Origin: Rhodospirillales bacterium
GTDB lineage: Bacteria > Pseudomonadota > Alphaproteobacteria > Rhodospirillales > Casp-alpha2
DNA length: 64,000 nucleotides
Assembly: GCA_017640505.1 (NCBI GenBank)
Contig: JAEPQO010000003.1
Span: 248,001-312,000 of the forward strand
Direction: 5' to 3'
The translations under genes were made by a program, and so were the position numbers. Of this stretch, positions 1 through 7,714 are shown one piece after another. Within the stretch, counting starts at the first letter, position 1; every line of letters begins with the position of its first letter. The notes beneath the pieces were generated by a model. The model ran no database searches, had not been told where the DNA came from, and worked only from the letters and a program-made list of their open reading frames with translations.

Positions 1-378
1 GAAAGGGCGGCTTACGTCTTCGACGGCGTTTCCGTCATCCTGTTGATCGGGTTCGCCGTCGGGGTCATGGACGGGATCACGGCCCGGCTGATCGGCGATC
101 CGGGCTACATCGCCTTTGTTGCGGCACTTTCGTTCGCGGTTTACGTCGGCATGATGATCGTCAGTTACGTGGTCTTCATCGTCGCCGTACCGGGGGCGGG
201 ACGGCGTGCCGCGATCAGTGCCGGATTTATTTCAGGGACCCGCAATCTTGCCATAATTCTGGCCGTTTTGCCGGCAAGTGTGGATCCGGATCTGCCGCTC
301 TTTTTTGCGGTCGGGCAGTTCCCCATATACATTATGCCGATTATCCTAAAGCCGGTGTTTCGGCGGTTGCTACGTTGA
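1..378 (+). CDS. Bile acid:sodium symporter-like membrane protein, C-terminal part (5' end outside window)
   Basis: The frame is open from the first base and ends in TGA at 376-378, so only the last 125 residues are present. They are strongly hydrophobic, with about four membrane helices. The segment SGTRNLAIILAVLP followed by a helix and the ending FPIYIMPIILKPVFRRLL resemble the C-terminal half of the BASS/SBF (bile acid:Na+ symporter, also ACR3-like) transporter fold. The substrate cannot be judged from this fragment. A UPF-type permease of similar fold is the main alternative. The next gene starts about 50 bases downstream on the same strand, with no evident terminator between them. Confidence 0.55.
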   Translation, partial: ERAAYVFDGVSVILLIGFAVGVMDGITARLIGDPGYIAFVAALSFAVYVGMMIVSYVVFIVAVPGAGRRAAISAGFISGTRNLAIILAVLPASVDPDLPLFFAVGQFPIYIMPIILKPVFRRLLR

Positions 379-428
379 CGTAGCACGAATGAACGAGTTC
401 AAGTGAAGCGTTTTTGGTGCGCGCAAAG

Positions 429-1220
429 ATGCGCGATGGACGGAGTAGAGGGATCTTGCGAACTTGGAAATTCTGGCGTCGGGGGGCACTGGTATTTGCG
501 CTGGTCGTGGCAGGTTCTGCCCTGACCGCGCTGGACAGACATAGCGTGAAAGCGGACTGGCGGACGGCAAGCCGCGAGTCGGTGGGCATCGCACCCGACC
601 CGGCGGAAGTACGCGAAGCCGTGATCCAGGTCTACGGCGCGCGGGCATATAATTGGCGTGGCTATTTCGGCATTCACACCTGGGTCGCGGTCAAGCGGAC
701 AGGCGCGGCGCGCTTTACCGTCTACGAGGTCATGGGCTGGCGGGCGTACCGCGGCGGTGACGCGGTCGCGATCTCGAGCCGCGCCCCCGACGGCCGCTGG
801 TTCGGCGCGGCGCCGACCATCCTCGCCGACGTGCGCGGCGAAGGCGTCGATGCGCTGATCGACAAGGTGGACGCAGCGGCGCGGAGCTATCCATACAACG
901 AATCCTATACCGTCTGGCCGGGACCGAATTCCAATACGTTCACGGCGCATGTGGCACGCGCGGTGCCGGAACTGCGTCTCGATCTGCCGCCGACCGCGAT
1001 CGGCAAGGATTATATCCCCCACGGCAAGATGTTCGCCGAGGCGCCCAGCGGCACCGGTTATCAGGTTTCATTGTTTGGCCTGCTTGGTATTCTGGCGGCC
1101 AGGGAAGAGGGGGTCGAGATCAACGTTCTTGGACTCACCTTCGGCCTGGACCTGACGAGCCCGGCGCTCAAACTGCCGCTCGCGGGGCGAATCGGATCGG
1201 ATAACGTAAGCGGGAGTTGA
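429..1220 (+). CDS. DUF3750 family membrane-anchored protein
   Basis: This 263-residue protein has one N-terminal hydrophobic segment (about residues 19-35) after a basic stretch, which suggests an inner-membrane anchor with the rest in the periplasm. The core holds the pattern NWRGYFGIHTWVAVK, then FTVYEVMGWR, which is characteristic of DUF3750, a family of unknown function common in proteobacteria. I chose ATG at 429. An in-frame TTG at 414 would add five residues, and neither start has a strong Shine-Dalgarno sequence. It ends 10 bases before the TerB-DnaJ gene, so the two are probably co-transcribed. No catalytic function is claimed. Confidence 0.7.
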   Translation: MRDGRSRGILRTWKFWRRGALVFALVVAGSALTALDRHSVKADWRTASRESVGIAPDPAEVREAVIQVYGARAYNWRGYFGIHTWVAVKRTGAARFTVYEVMGWRAYRGGDAVAISSRAPDGRWFGAAPTILADVRGEGVDALIDKVDAAARSYPYNESYTVWPGPNSNTFTAHVARAVPELRLDLPPTAIGKDYIPHGKMFAEAPSGTGYQVSLFGLLGILAAREEGVEINVLGLTFGLDLTSPALKLPLAGRIGSDNVSGS

Positions 1221-1230
1221 GCTGAGGGTT

Positions 1231-1983
1231 ATGAGCGTTTGGGGTAAAGTCATCGGCGGCATCGCCGGTTTGGCGGTCGGGGGGCCGATCGGCGCGGTGA
1301 TCGGCGCCGTTGCCGGGCATCATGTCGTCGACAAGAAAAAGGCCGGCGAACTCAATCAGGACGACAAACAGGTTGCATTCACGACGGCCGTCATCGTGCT
1401 TTCGGCGAAGATGGCCAAGGCCGACGGCCGCGTTACGCGCGACGAGGTCGACGCCTTCAAGCAACTGTTCCATATCGAGCCCGAGGACGTGCCGACGGTT
1501 GCCGCGATCTTCGACGAAGCCAAACAGAATGCCGAAGGGTTCGAGCCCTATGCCGAGCAGATCGGTGATATGTTCAAGGGCGACTGGCATCTGCTGGAAG
1601 AGATCATTGGCGCGCAGTTCCACATCGCCAAGGCGGACGGCGTTATTCATCCCGGCGAGGTCGAATATCTGCGCAAGGTCGCGCTGCTGTTCGGCTTTAC
1701 GGAGCGTGACTTCGACCGGCTGCAGACGATCTATCTCGGTGGCTGGCAGGGCGAGGGGGGCCGTTCATTCCGTGCCGACGACGCCTATCAGGTGCTGGGG
1801 GTCTCCAAGGAGGCATCCGATGCCGACATCAAGAAGGCGTACCGGGATCTGGTTCGTGAAAACCACCCCGATACCCTGATGGCCAAGGGCATGCCCGAGG
1901 AATTCATCGAACTGGCCAACGAGAAGCTGGCCAAGATCAACGACGCCTACGACCGCATCAAGAAAGCCCGCGGGTTCTCGTGA
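1231..1983 (+). CDS. TerB and DnaJ domain co-chaperone (DjlA-like)
   Basis: The 250-residue protein has three visible parts. Residues 5-33 are a Gly-rich hydrophobic segment that could insert in or associate with the membrane. Residues about 45-165 form a helical TerB-type domain with two acidic ADG motifs (AKADGRV, AKADGVI). Residues 183-250 form a C-terminal J domain with the HPD tripeptide at 212-214. J domains stimulate the ATPase of DnaK-type chaperones. This order (membrane segment, TerB, J domain) is that of DjlA, a membrane-linked co-chaperone of the stress response. The gene follows the DUF3750 gene by 10 bases. Confidence 0.85.
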   Translation: MSVWGKVIGGIAGLAVGGPIGAVIGAVAGHHVVDKKKAGELNQDDKQVAFTTAVIVLSAKMAKADGRVTRDEVDAFKQLFHIEPEDVPTVAAIFDEAKQNAEGFEPYAEQIGDMFKGDWHLLEEIIGAQFHIAKADGVIHPGEVEYLRKVALLFGFTERDFDRLQTIYLGGWQGEGGRSFRADDAYQVLGVSKEASDADIKKAYRDLVRENHPDTLMAKGMPEEFIELANEKLAKINDAYDRIKKARGFS

Positions 1984-2023
1984 GGCTGCCGGTGGCGACA
2001 CCGGCTCAGCTTAAGGAACTGCC

Positions 2024-2920
2024 ATGCCGCTGATCGGCGTTCTCGCCGCGCTTGCGACCGTGACCCTTTGGGGGTGCAACTTCGTTGCCGTGAAAGTCGC
2101 GGTGACGGAGGTGCCGCCGTATTTCGTCACGGCGATGCGGTTTGCGTTGCTGGCGATCCTGCTGTCGCCGTTCCTGCGTATTCCGAAAGCACGTACCCGC
2201 GATATCGCCGGTTACGCCCTGATCATGGGCGTCGGCCATTTCGCGATCATGTTCTATGCGATCCAGTTCCTAGACATATCGACGACGGGGATCGTTCTGC
2301 AGCTGGGCACACCGTTCGTCGTCCTGCTGGCGTGGCTGATGCTGAAGGAAACGTTCGGCCTCTGGCGTATGGCAGGGATGGCGCTGGCGTTCACCGGGAT
2401 CGTCATTCTGATTGGCGTGCCCACCGTCGGCGTCGACGTGGCGGCGCTTCTGATCCTGGTCGTCGCCGCGTTCATGTGGGCGCTGGGCTCGATCCGCGCC
2501 AAGCAGATTCCGGACGTCTCCGCATTCAGCCTGATCGCCTGGATGGGCTTGATTGTCGCGCCGGTCGCGCTCGGGCTTTCCATGCTGTTCGAGGCCGATC
2601 AGCTTGCGCGCACCATGTCGGCGCCGCCGAAGTTCTGGTATGGACTCGTCTACATGACGCTGGCCAGTTCCATTGCCGGATATGGTCTCTGGTACTGGTT
2701 GCTCAACAGGTATGACGTGACCGCCGTTGCGCCGTACAATCTATTGGTGCCGCTGATCGCGGTCGCCAGCGGCGTGACGATCATGGGGGACGAATTGACG
2801 CTGACCAAGCTGATCGGGGGCGGGATGATCCTGGGCGGGGTATCGTTGATCACGGTCCGACAGATCGTGCTGGCCCGGCGTGCACGGCGCACGGCGACAC
2901 TGCAGGGGCCGCCATCATGA
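2024..2920 (+). CDS. EamA-family (DMT superfamily) transporter
   Basis: This 298-residue protein shows about ten hydrophobic helices in two repeated halves, as in the drug/metabolite transporter superfamily. The N-terminus (LAALATVTLWGCNFVAVKVA) is the typical EamA start, and the second half repeats the fold from about residue 145. These exporters usually handle amino acids or small metabolites, but the substrate cannot be read from the sequence. ATG at 2024 is preceded by AAGGAA. The end overlaps the next gene by four bases (ATGA), so the amidase is translationally coupled. Confidence 0.88.
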   Translation: MPLIGVLAALATVTLWGCNFVAVKVAVTEVPPYFVTAMRFALLAILLSPFLRIPKARTRDIAGYALIMGVGHFAIMFYAIQFLDISTTGIVLQLGTPFVVLLAWLMLKETFGLWRMAGMALAFTGIVILIGVPTVGVDVAALLILVVAAFMWALGSIRAKQIPDVSAFSLIAWMGLIVAPVALGLSMLFEADQLARTMSAPPKFWYGLVYMTLASSIAGYGLWYWLLNRYDVTAVAPYNLLVPLIAVASGVTIMGDELTLTKLIGGGMILGGVSLITVRQIVLARRARRTATLQGPPS

Positions 2921-3600
2921 CCGGGGACGACGGCAAACCCTGGCGCTCACCAAATTTCAACAGCCGCGACGGCACGCCGGTCGACATGCTGGTGCTGCAT
3001 TACACCGGGATGCAGACCTGCCGGGAAGCGCTCGACCGGCTGTGCGATCCTGCGGCCGAGGTCAGTGCGCATTACCTGATCGAAGAGGACGGCACGCTGC
3101 ATCGTCTGGTCGACGAGGCCGAACGTGCGTGGCACGCGGGTGTGTCGTCGTGGCGCGGCAAGACTGACATCAACAGCCGTTCCATCGGCATCGAGCTGGT
3201 CAATCCGGGGCATGAATGGGGATATCGCAAATTCCCGGTTCCGCAGATGAAGGAACTGGTCCGGCTCGCCAAGCAGATCGTCGCCCGCCACGATATTCCG
3301 GCCCGCAACGTGGTCGGGCATTCCGATGTCGCGCCGGCGCGAAAGCTCGATCCCGGCGAGTTTTTCGACTGGCCGGCGTTGGCGCGAAACGGGCTCGGCA
3401 TCTGGCCTGACGAAAACAACCTGCCCGAAGCCTGTGAAACCTATGACGTGACGCGCTACCTGGCCGATATCGGCTACGACATCGACAACGAACCCGCGGC
3501 CATTGCCGCCTTCCAGCGCCATTTCCGGCGCCGCTGGTTCGACGGCAAGGCGGACGAGGAAACGCGCCGCACTATTGCCGCGGTGCGCGCTCTTATATAA
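2917..3600 (+). CDS. amiD: N-acetylmuramoyl-L-alanine amidase, AmpD/AmiD type
   Basis: The 227-residue enzyme has an Amidase_2 (zinc amidase) domain over about residues 22-155. The zinc ligands of the family are visible as His28 (LHYTG), His135 (GHSDVAP) and Asp145 (KLDPG). A C-terminal stretch of about 65 residues looks like a short peptidoglycan-binding domain. It cleaves the bond between MurNAc and the peptide stem in muropeptide recycling. I see no clear signal peptide or lipobox, so a cytosolic AmpD-like role is as possible as a periplasmic AmiD one. Its TAA stop overlaps the -10 box of rnpB. Confidence 0.87.
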   Translation: MTGDDGKPWRSPNFNSRDGTPVDMLVLHYTGMQTCREALDRLCDPAAEVSAHYLIEEDGTLHRLVDEAERAWHAGVSSWRGKTDINSRSIGIELVNPGHEWGYRKFPVPQMKELVRLAKQIVARHDIPARNVVGHSDVAPARKLDPGEFFDWPALARNGLGIWPDENNLPEACETYDVTRYLADIGYDIDNEPAAIAAFQRHFRRRWFDGKADEETRRTIAAVRALI

Positions 3601-3601
3601 T
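3575..3601 (+). promoter_or_regulatory. Promoter of rnpB inside the amidase 3' end
   Basis: A perfect TATAAT lies at 3596-3601, overlapping the amidase stop codon and ending nine bases before the rnpB P1 helix. A TTGCCG at 3575-3580 could be the -35 box, though the 15-base spacing is short. The location fits a strong constitutive promoter for the stable RNA. Confidence 0.6.
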
Positions 3602-3609
3602 GTCCGCCG

Positions 3610-3989
<380 letters not shown>

Positions 3990-3990
<1 letters not shown>

Positions 3991-4466
3991 TAATTTTTCC
4001 TATTCAGGAAAATTTCAGCGGGTGAGAGAGGTGCGGAATTCCGGCGGTCAACGACACTAATGTTTCCGCCGGAGATGGCGGATATCGTGCCGTCATCAGA
4101 CGTTGCGGCTTCGGCCGTCTGTTTAAACATGAGGCAGATAACCAAATAAAAGGCGAAGATGCCGATCACGCCGCAATACGGTTTCGATTTATCCCAGCCC
4201 ACGTCGAATGATCGCCGGGTCGTAAGGCGGGCAACAAGATACGTCGCACTCAGTTTGTAAACGATGTCACATACCAGAAGCCACTTGGGGCTCCGCGCGG
4301 CACCGGCAAAGAGATGGAGCACAGTGCCGACCATAAAGATGATGGCGATGTAGGCCACATACGGTTGCCTTGAGAGTCGGACGCCGGCTTTCTGGTGCCA
4401 GACGCCGAGCACCCAGGATGCACAACTTCTCAAAAGGCCTATGACTTGAAGTTCTGCTGCCGTCAT
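3990..4466 (-). CDS. Membrane protein with DUF805-like half, in rnpB mini-island
   Basis: This is a hypothetical 158-residue protein with about three or four hydrophobic segments. I chose ATG at 4466; an in-frame GTG at 4487 would add seven residues. Its second half (TRRSFDVGWDKSKPYCGVIG, then a hydrophobic helix ending LMFK) lines up with the same region of the neighbouring gene (RRCRDAGWTKGAAYACAVPY, then a helix ending LLFK). The two are therefore probably diverged paralogues of the DUF805 type. The C-terminal tail of about 40 residues is polar. The stop codon (3990-3992) includes the last base of rnpB, so the insertion junction defines the gene end. Function unknown. Confidence 0.55.
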
Positions 4467-4524
4467 TGCTTTGCGCTTGTCGTGCACTTCATAGCGCGTC
4501 TCAGTTTGTTCGGTCCTGAATTCT

Positions 4525-4917
4525 TCATGTCTCCGGATTTAGGTCCGGGCGCAGCGGCCCGGGCTCCGATCCCTTGAACAACAATACCAGCGAGATGAAA
4601 GTTCCAAGGTAGGGGACGGCGCAGGCATATGCGGCGCCCTTCGTCCAACCGGCATCCCGGCATCGGCGCACCAAAACCTGCGCGAAGGGATACGCCACCG
4701 CCATGGCGAACAATAGCGATGCGATATTGACCACGTACCCTGAATAGGCGCCGAAGACGAACCCGATCATGAATTGAATGATGAAGATGGCGGCGACCCA
4801 CTTGAAGAAATCCATGCGCGTTGCGCGCAGTCGGCTGTTCTCGGACCTGACGCCGTATATATGGAGGGCCAAGGCGGCAGCCGCGATGACAAGAATAAAG
4901 ATGAGTGCACCGTCCAT
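4525..4917 (-). CDS. DUF805-like small membrane protein, in rnpB mini-island
   Basis: This 130-residue protein has about four membrane helices and the pattern RRCRDAGWTKG, which matches the R-x-x-D-x-G-W signature seen in DUF805 inner-membrane proteins. ATG at 4917 has GGAG eight bases upstream; an upstream in-frame TTG at 4929 lacks one. It lies 58 bases before the second membrane-protein gene on the same strand, so the pair probably forms an operon transcribed toward rnpB. DUF805 proteins have no established function. Their presence as the only cargo of an insertion is discussed under findings. Confidence 0.6.
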   Translation of the reverse strand: MDGALIFILVIAAAALALHIYGVRSENSRLRATRMDFFKWVAAIFIIQFMIGFVFGAYSGYVVNIASLLFAMAVAYPFAQVLVRRCRDAGWTKGAAYACAVPYLGTFISLVLLFKGSEPGPLRPDLNPET

Positions 4918-5100
4918 ATTTTGCTCCAACCCATGTCTGAGGTCACGTTGTGTATGTTTGTGATGCGGTTATTGAAGGCACAGGGGGATATTTTTACCAA
5001 CACTACCTTAAGAAGTATATTTTTTTAGTTATATAGAAAAACAGGTAGAGCGACGGCGCAAGATTGCGAATGCTTGCCGGCCTGCATCCCGGGCGCCCCG

Positions 5101-5160
5101 GATGAATGGTCATCCATCGCCTTCGGGCGGGGACAGAATCCGGCTTACAGACCGTCTGGC
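5101..5160 (+). repeat. Displaced copy of the rnpB 3' end (att-like direct repeat)
   Basis: These 60 bases match 3931-3990 at 59 positions. They include the 3' strand of helix P1 (CCGTCTGGC), but the rest of rnpB is absent, so it cannot form RNase P RNA. The T-rich bases that follow (5161-5170) may be part of the original rnpB terminator. Confidence 0.85.
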
Positions 5161-5233
5161 TTTTCTTTTCCGTAGGCAGCTTGGGGATGGTCGGGTTGGC
5201 CGAGCTACCGCTTACAGCCTTTGGTGCAAGTTT

Positions 5234-5260
5234 CTGGGTCCCCGCTTTCGCGGGGATGAC
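5234..5260 (+). repeat. 27-bp palindromic dispersed repeat (copy A)
   Basis: The sequence begins CTGGGTCCCCGC and ends CGCGGGGATGAC. It contains a self-complementary core and is followed after 24 bases by an inverted copy at 5285-5311, so the two can form a long hairpin. A third copy in the same orientation as this one lies at 5630-5656. Similar CTGGGT-to-ATGAC palindromes are familiar as dispersed intergenic repeats in alphaproteobacteria. Confidence 0.8.
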
Positions 5261-5284
5261 AATGGTGCTGGTGTCATCTTTCTT

Positions 5285-5656
5285 GTCATTCCCGCGAAAG
5301 CGGGAACCCAGTAATATCAGGCCACAAGTCGTGCCAGTTGGGATTATCCCGCTCGATCAGTTCCAGTTTCCATTTGCGATACCATTTTTTGATCGCCTTC
5401 TCGCGGCGGATCGCATCTTCGATGTTCGCAAATATCTCGAAGTGTACGAGCGTTGTAACGCCATACTGCTTGGTGAATCCGTCAGCCGTGCCATTCCGAT
5501 GTTGCCAGATGCGCGCAACGAGGTCCGATGTGACGCCGGTGTAAAGCGTGCCGTTGCGCCGGCTGGTGAGGATATAGATGTAGCCCGGCTTCTCCATGCG
5601 AATGCATATGGAAGGTTTTTGAAACTTTTCTGGGTTCCCGCGTTCGCGGGGATGAC
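5285..5656. mobile_element. GIY-YIG unit bounded by 27-bp inverted repeats
   Basis: The left end (5285-5311, GTCATTCCCGCG...AACCCAG) and the right end (5630-5656, CTGGGTTCCCGC...GATGAC) are inverted copies with two mismatches by my reading. Between them there is essentially only the GIY-YIG gene, whose stop codon lies inside the left repeat. The arrangement resembles a 372-bp insertion-sequence-like unit, but no target duplication is evident and no mobility has been shown here. A chance placement of dispersed palindromes around a nuclease gene remains possible. Confidence 0.5.
5286..5597 (-). CDS. GIY-YIG nuclease domain protein
   Basis: The 103-residue protein is a single GIY-YIG domain: GYIYILTSRRNGTLYTGVTSD at the N-terminus carries the two half-motifs (GYIYIL and LYTGVT), followed by the conserved Arg in LVARIWQHRNG. 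The Glu of the active site is likely in REKAIKKWYRKWK. The family contains small endonucleases of the UPF0213/YhbQ kind, whose cellular substrate is generally unknown. ATG at 5597 gives the normal length; reading further upstream would run into repeat C. The last residues and stop codon are encoded by the inverted repeat, so the repeat and gene have probably travelled together. Confidence 0.85.
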   Translation of the reverse strand: MEKPGYIYILTSRRNGTLYTGVTSDLVARIWQHRNGTADGFTKQYGVTTLVHFEIFANIEDAIRREKAIKKWYRKWKLELIERDNPNWHDLWPDITGFPLSRE

Positions 5657-5776
5657 CATCTTTGAGTTTCTGCCCCGCCCCGAAAAGACCCAAATCCGCC
5701 CATCGTTTTGACATGACCAGGTGCGAAAACCGGACGCTGCGACATGCGCTATGGCCCGGATTTCCTTGGCTTGGCG

Positions 5777-5840
5777 TTAACCATATGGGGACGGAACCCA
5801 TTGACGCCCATAAAAACCCATGATATCCCAAAATATCCCA
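5777..5840 (+). promoter_or_regulatory. mraZ control region: five 10-bp-spaced MraZ boxes and a CtrA half-site
   Basis: CCCA (TGGG on the other strand) occurs at 5797, 5807, 5817, 5827 and 5837, an exact 10-base period with five copies. MraZ is known to bind TGGG-type direct repeats with this spacing in its own promoter. Just upstream, TTAACCAT at 5777-5784 equals a half-site of the alphaproteobacterial cell-cycle regulator CtrA. TTGACG at 5801-5806 could be a -35 element within the boxes, but its -10 partner is poor. Autorepression by MraZ is expected; control by CtrA is an inference. Confidence 0.7.
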
Positions 5841-5927
5841 TAAAGGGTACGTGCGCCAAATCCGGTCACGTGTTCGGGGGGAGGCGGCAGAAGCCGTTTG
5901 TAACGCGTTGGAATTAAGGAGCCCTAA

Positions 5928-6410
5928 ATGGGCGTCTTTACGGGAACACATACGAACAAGGTCGATAAAAAAGGCCGCGTGTCCGTGCCGAAGACCTTCA
6001 GGGCGCTGTTTGAAAGCGAGAGCTTTCAGGGCGTCTACGTGTTTCCGTCTTTCCGCCAGTCCGCGCTCGAGGCGTGCGCCGAGAGTTTCATGGAGCGCAT
6101 CGTCGACAGTCTGGAAGACCTGCCGATGTTCTCCGACGAGCAGGACGATCTTTCCATCATCGTCGAAAGCGCGCAGCGGCTGTCGTTCGACGGCGAAGGC
6201 CGCATCGTCGTTCCCGAAGATTTTCTGGGCAACGTCGGGATCAAGGACGAGATCACCTTCGTCGGCCGTGGCCGCACGTTCCAGATGTGGGCGCCGAAGA
6301 CCTACACCGATGCCCGCAAGCCCGCATTCGAGCGGGCGCGCACGCGTGGCCTCACCCTCAAGCTCCGGCGTCCCAGTGACTCCCGTGGCGATGCCGGCGG
6401 GGAGGGCTGA
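5928..6410 (+). CDS. mraZ: Transcriptional regulator MraZ
   Basis: First gene of the dcw cluster. The 160-residue protein has two AbrB-like DNA-binding repeats, each with the MraZ pattern: KVDKKGRVSVPKTFR near residues 11-25 and FDGEGRIVVPEDF near 86-98. MraZ forms a ring-like oligomer that binds repeated TGGG boxes upstream of its own gene and adjusts expression of rsmH and the cluster. AAGGAG six bases before the ATG fixes the start. rsmH follows after four bases, so the two are co-translated. The five boxes upstream support autoregulation. Confidence 0.96.
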   Translation: MGVFTGTHTNKVDKKGRVSVPKTFRALFESESFQGVYVFPSFRQSALEACAESFMERIVDSLEDLPMFSDEQDDLSIIVESAQRLSFDGEGRIVVPEDFLGNVGIKDEITFVGRGRTFQMWAPKTYTDARKPAFERARTRGLTLKLRRPSDSRGDAGGEG

Positions 6411-6414
6411 GACG

Positions 6415-7362
6415 ATGAGCGAAAAACATATCCCCGTGCTGCTGGATGATGTGGTGGATGTGCTGGCGCCCCGCGACGGGGCCGTCTACGTGGATGCGAC
6501 CTTTGGTGCCGGCGGGTACTCGCGTGCCCTTCTCGAAGCCGCCGACTGCACCGTCTGGGGGATCGACCGCGATCCGGACGCCGCCGCCGCGGGCAATGAA
6601 ATGGCCGCCGGGTACGGCAACCGCCTGACGGTCCTCAAGGGCCGCTTCGGCGACATGCGCGAACTGCTGGCCGGCGTCGGCGTGACCGAGGTCGACGGCA
6701 TCGCGCTGGACCTGGGTGTTTCGTCGATGCAGATCGACGAGCCGTGCCGGGGGTTTTCGTTCCGTTTCGATGGCCCGCTCGACATGCGCATGGAACGCGA
6801 CGGCATGAGCGCGGCGGACGCCGTCAACCGCCTCGCCGAAAAGGAACTGGCGGACATTATCTATCGCTACGGCGAAGAACGCGCGTCGCGCAAGATCGCG
6901 CGCGCCATCGTCGAGCTTCGCGAACAATCGCCGATCACCCGCACCGGTCAGCTGGCTGAACTGGTGCGCCGTGTGGTCCGGCGTTCAAAGGATGGCATCG
7001 ATCCGGCGACGCGCACGTTTCAGGCGCTCCGGATCTACGTCAACGAGGAGCTGGCCGAGCTGGACCGCGGCCTGGCTGCCGCCACCGCGCTGCTGCGCGA
7101 GGGTGGCCGTCTGGCCGCGGTCTCGTTCCACTCGCTGGAGGATCGTCGCCTGAAGACGTTTTTCCAGGAGCGGAGCGGCGCAGGCCCGCAGCCGTCGCGT
7201 CACATGCCGATGACCGGTGACGCCGCTGCCCACATTTTCGAAGTGCCGGAACGCCGCGGCCGCGTGCCGTCGGACGAAGAGGTTCAACGCAACCCGCGTG
7301 CCCGTTCGGCGCGCCTGCGCTGGGGAATCCGCACTGCGGCCCCCCTGGCGGAAGCGGCGTGA
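6415..7362 (+). CDS. rsmH: 16S rRNA (cytosine1402-N4)-methyltransferase
   Basis: RsmH (formerly MraW) uses S-adenosylmethionine to methylate C1402 in the decoding centre of 16S rRNA. The 315-residue protein starts MSEKHIPVLLDDVVDVL and shows the SAM-binding loop DATFGAGGY at about 28-36, the acidic strand GIDRDP near 51-56, LDLGVSS near 103-109 and the C-terminal AVSFHSLEDR. The frame stays open far upstream, but ATG at 6415 gives the family's normal N-terminus and lies four bases after mraZ. Confidence 0.97.
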   Translation: MSEKHIPVLLDDVVDVLAPRDGAVYVDATFGAGGYSRALLEAADCTVWGIDRDPDAAAAGNEMAAGYGNRLTVLKGRFGDMRELLAGVGVTEVDGIALDLGVSSMQIDEPCRGFSFRFDGPLDMRMERDGMSAADAVNRLAEKELADIIYRYGEERASRKIARAIVELREQSPITRTGQLAELVRRVVRRSKDGIDPATRTFQALRIYVNEELAELDRGLAAATALLREGGRLAAVSFHSLEDRRLKTFFQERSGAGPQPSRHMPMTGDAAAHIFEVPERRGRVPSDEEVQRNPRARSARLRWGIRTAAPLAEAA

Positions 7363-7372
7363 GGAGAGACGC

Positions 7373-7714
7373 ATGATCATCAAGCGCTCCACCCTGATGC
7401 TTCTGTTGATGGCTGCCGCGGTCAGCGTCGCGCTGTTCGTCGTCAAGTACCGGGTGCAGGACCTGGACGATCAGATGCGCGATCTTAGCCGCGAGATCGT
7501 CGAGACGCAGGAAAGCATTCACGTCCTGAAATCCGAATGGGCGCACCTGAACCAGCCGGCGCGCCTGCGCACGCTGGCGGGCAAGTACCTGGAAGTCGGG
7601 CCGCTCGACGCCGAACGGATCGGCGATGCAGGCCGCATGCTGGATCAGCTGCCGGCACGGCCCGAGGAAGCGGCCAAGGATTCCGAAACGGCCAAGGCGG
7701 AGGATGTGCAATGA
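7373..7714 (+). CDS. ftsL: Cell division protein FtsL
   Basis: This 113-residue bitopic protein has a short cytoplasmic start, one membrane helix (about residues 7-24) and a coiled coil (about 27-62) with the pattern DLDDQMRDLSREIVETQESIHVLKSEW on the periplasmic side. FtsL forms a complex with FtsB and FtsQ and helps activate FtsWI septal peptidoglycan synthesis. The family is poorly conserved, so position between rsmH and ftsI and the topology carry the assignment. GAGGAGAG precedes the ATG. The end overlaps ftsI by four bases. The tail of about 25 residues is Glu/Lys-rich and likely disordered. Confidence 0.9.
   Translation: MIIKRSTLMLLLMAAAVSVALFVVKYRVQDLDDQMRDLSREIVETQESIHVLKSEWAHLNQPARLRTLAGKYLEVGPLDAERIGDAGRMLDQLPARPEEAAKDSETAKAEDVQ

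Larger units (their letters stand above)
3991..5160. mobile_element. Mini-island inserted at the 3' end of rnpB
   Basis: The 60 bases that end rnpB (3931-3990) recur as a direct repeat at 5101-5160 with a single mismatch (3969 C, 5139 T). The distance between copies is exactly 1170 bases. This is the pattern left when a site-specific element integrates into the 3' end of an RNA gene: the intact gene stays upstream and a displaced 3' fragment marks the far end. The enclosed DNA holds only two minus-strand membrane-protein genes and an AT-rich stretch (4930-5090). It looks AT-richer than its neighbours. No integrase, transposase or relaxase is visible. Confidence 0.7.

Noticed and set aside
5234-5656. 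CRISPR array
   Set aside because: Only three repeat copies with unequal spacing and mixed orientation, palindromic over their whole length, and no cas genes. No other regularly spaced repeats were seen in the window.
5102-5711. Plus-strand open frames with WVPAFAGMT-like translation
   Set aside because: They run through the rnpB fragment and the palindromic repeats. Such peptides are well-known false products of these repeats.
5851-6414. N-terminal extension of RsmH by 188 residues
   Set aside because: The open frame continues through mraZ in another frame, but the family start is at ATG 6415 and the extra sequence is mraZ shadow.
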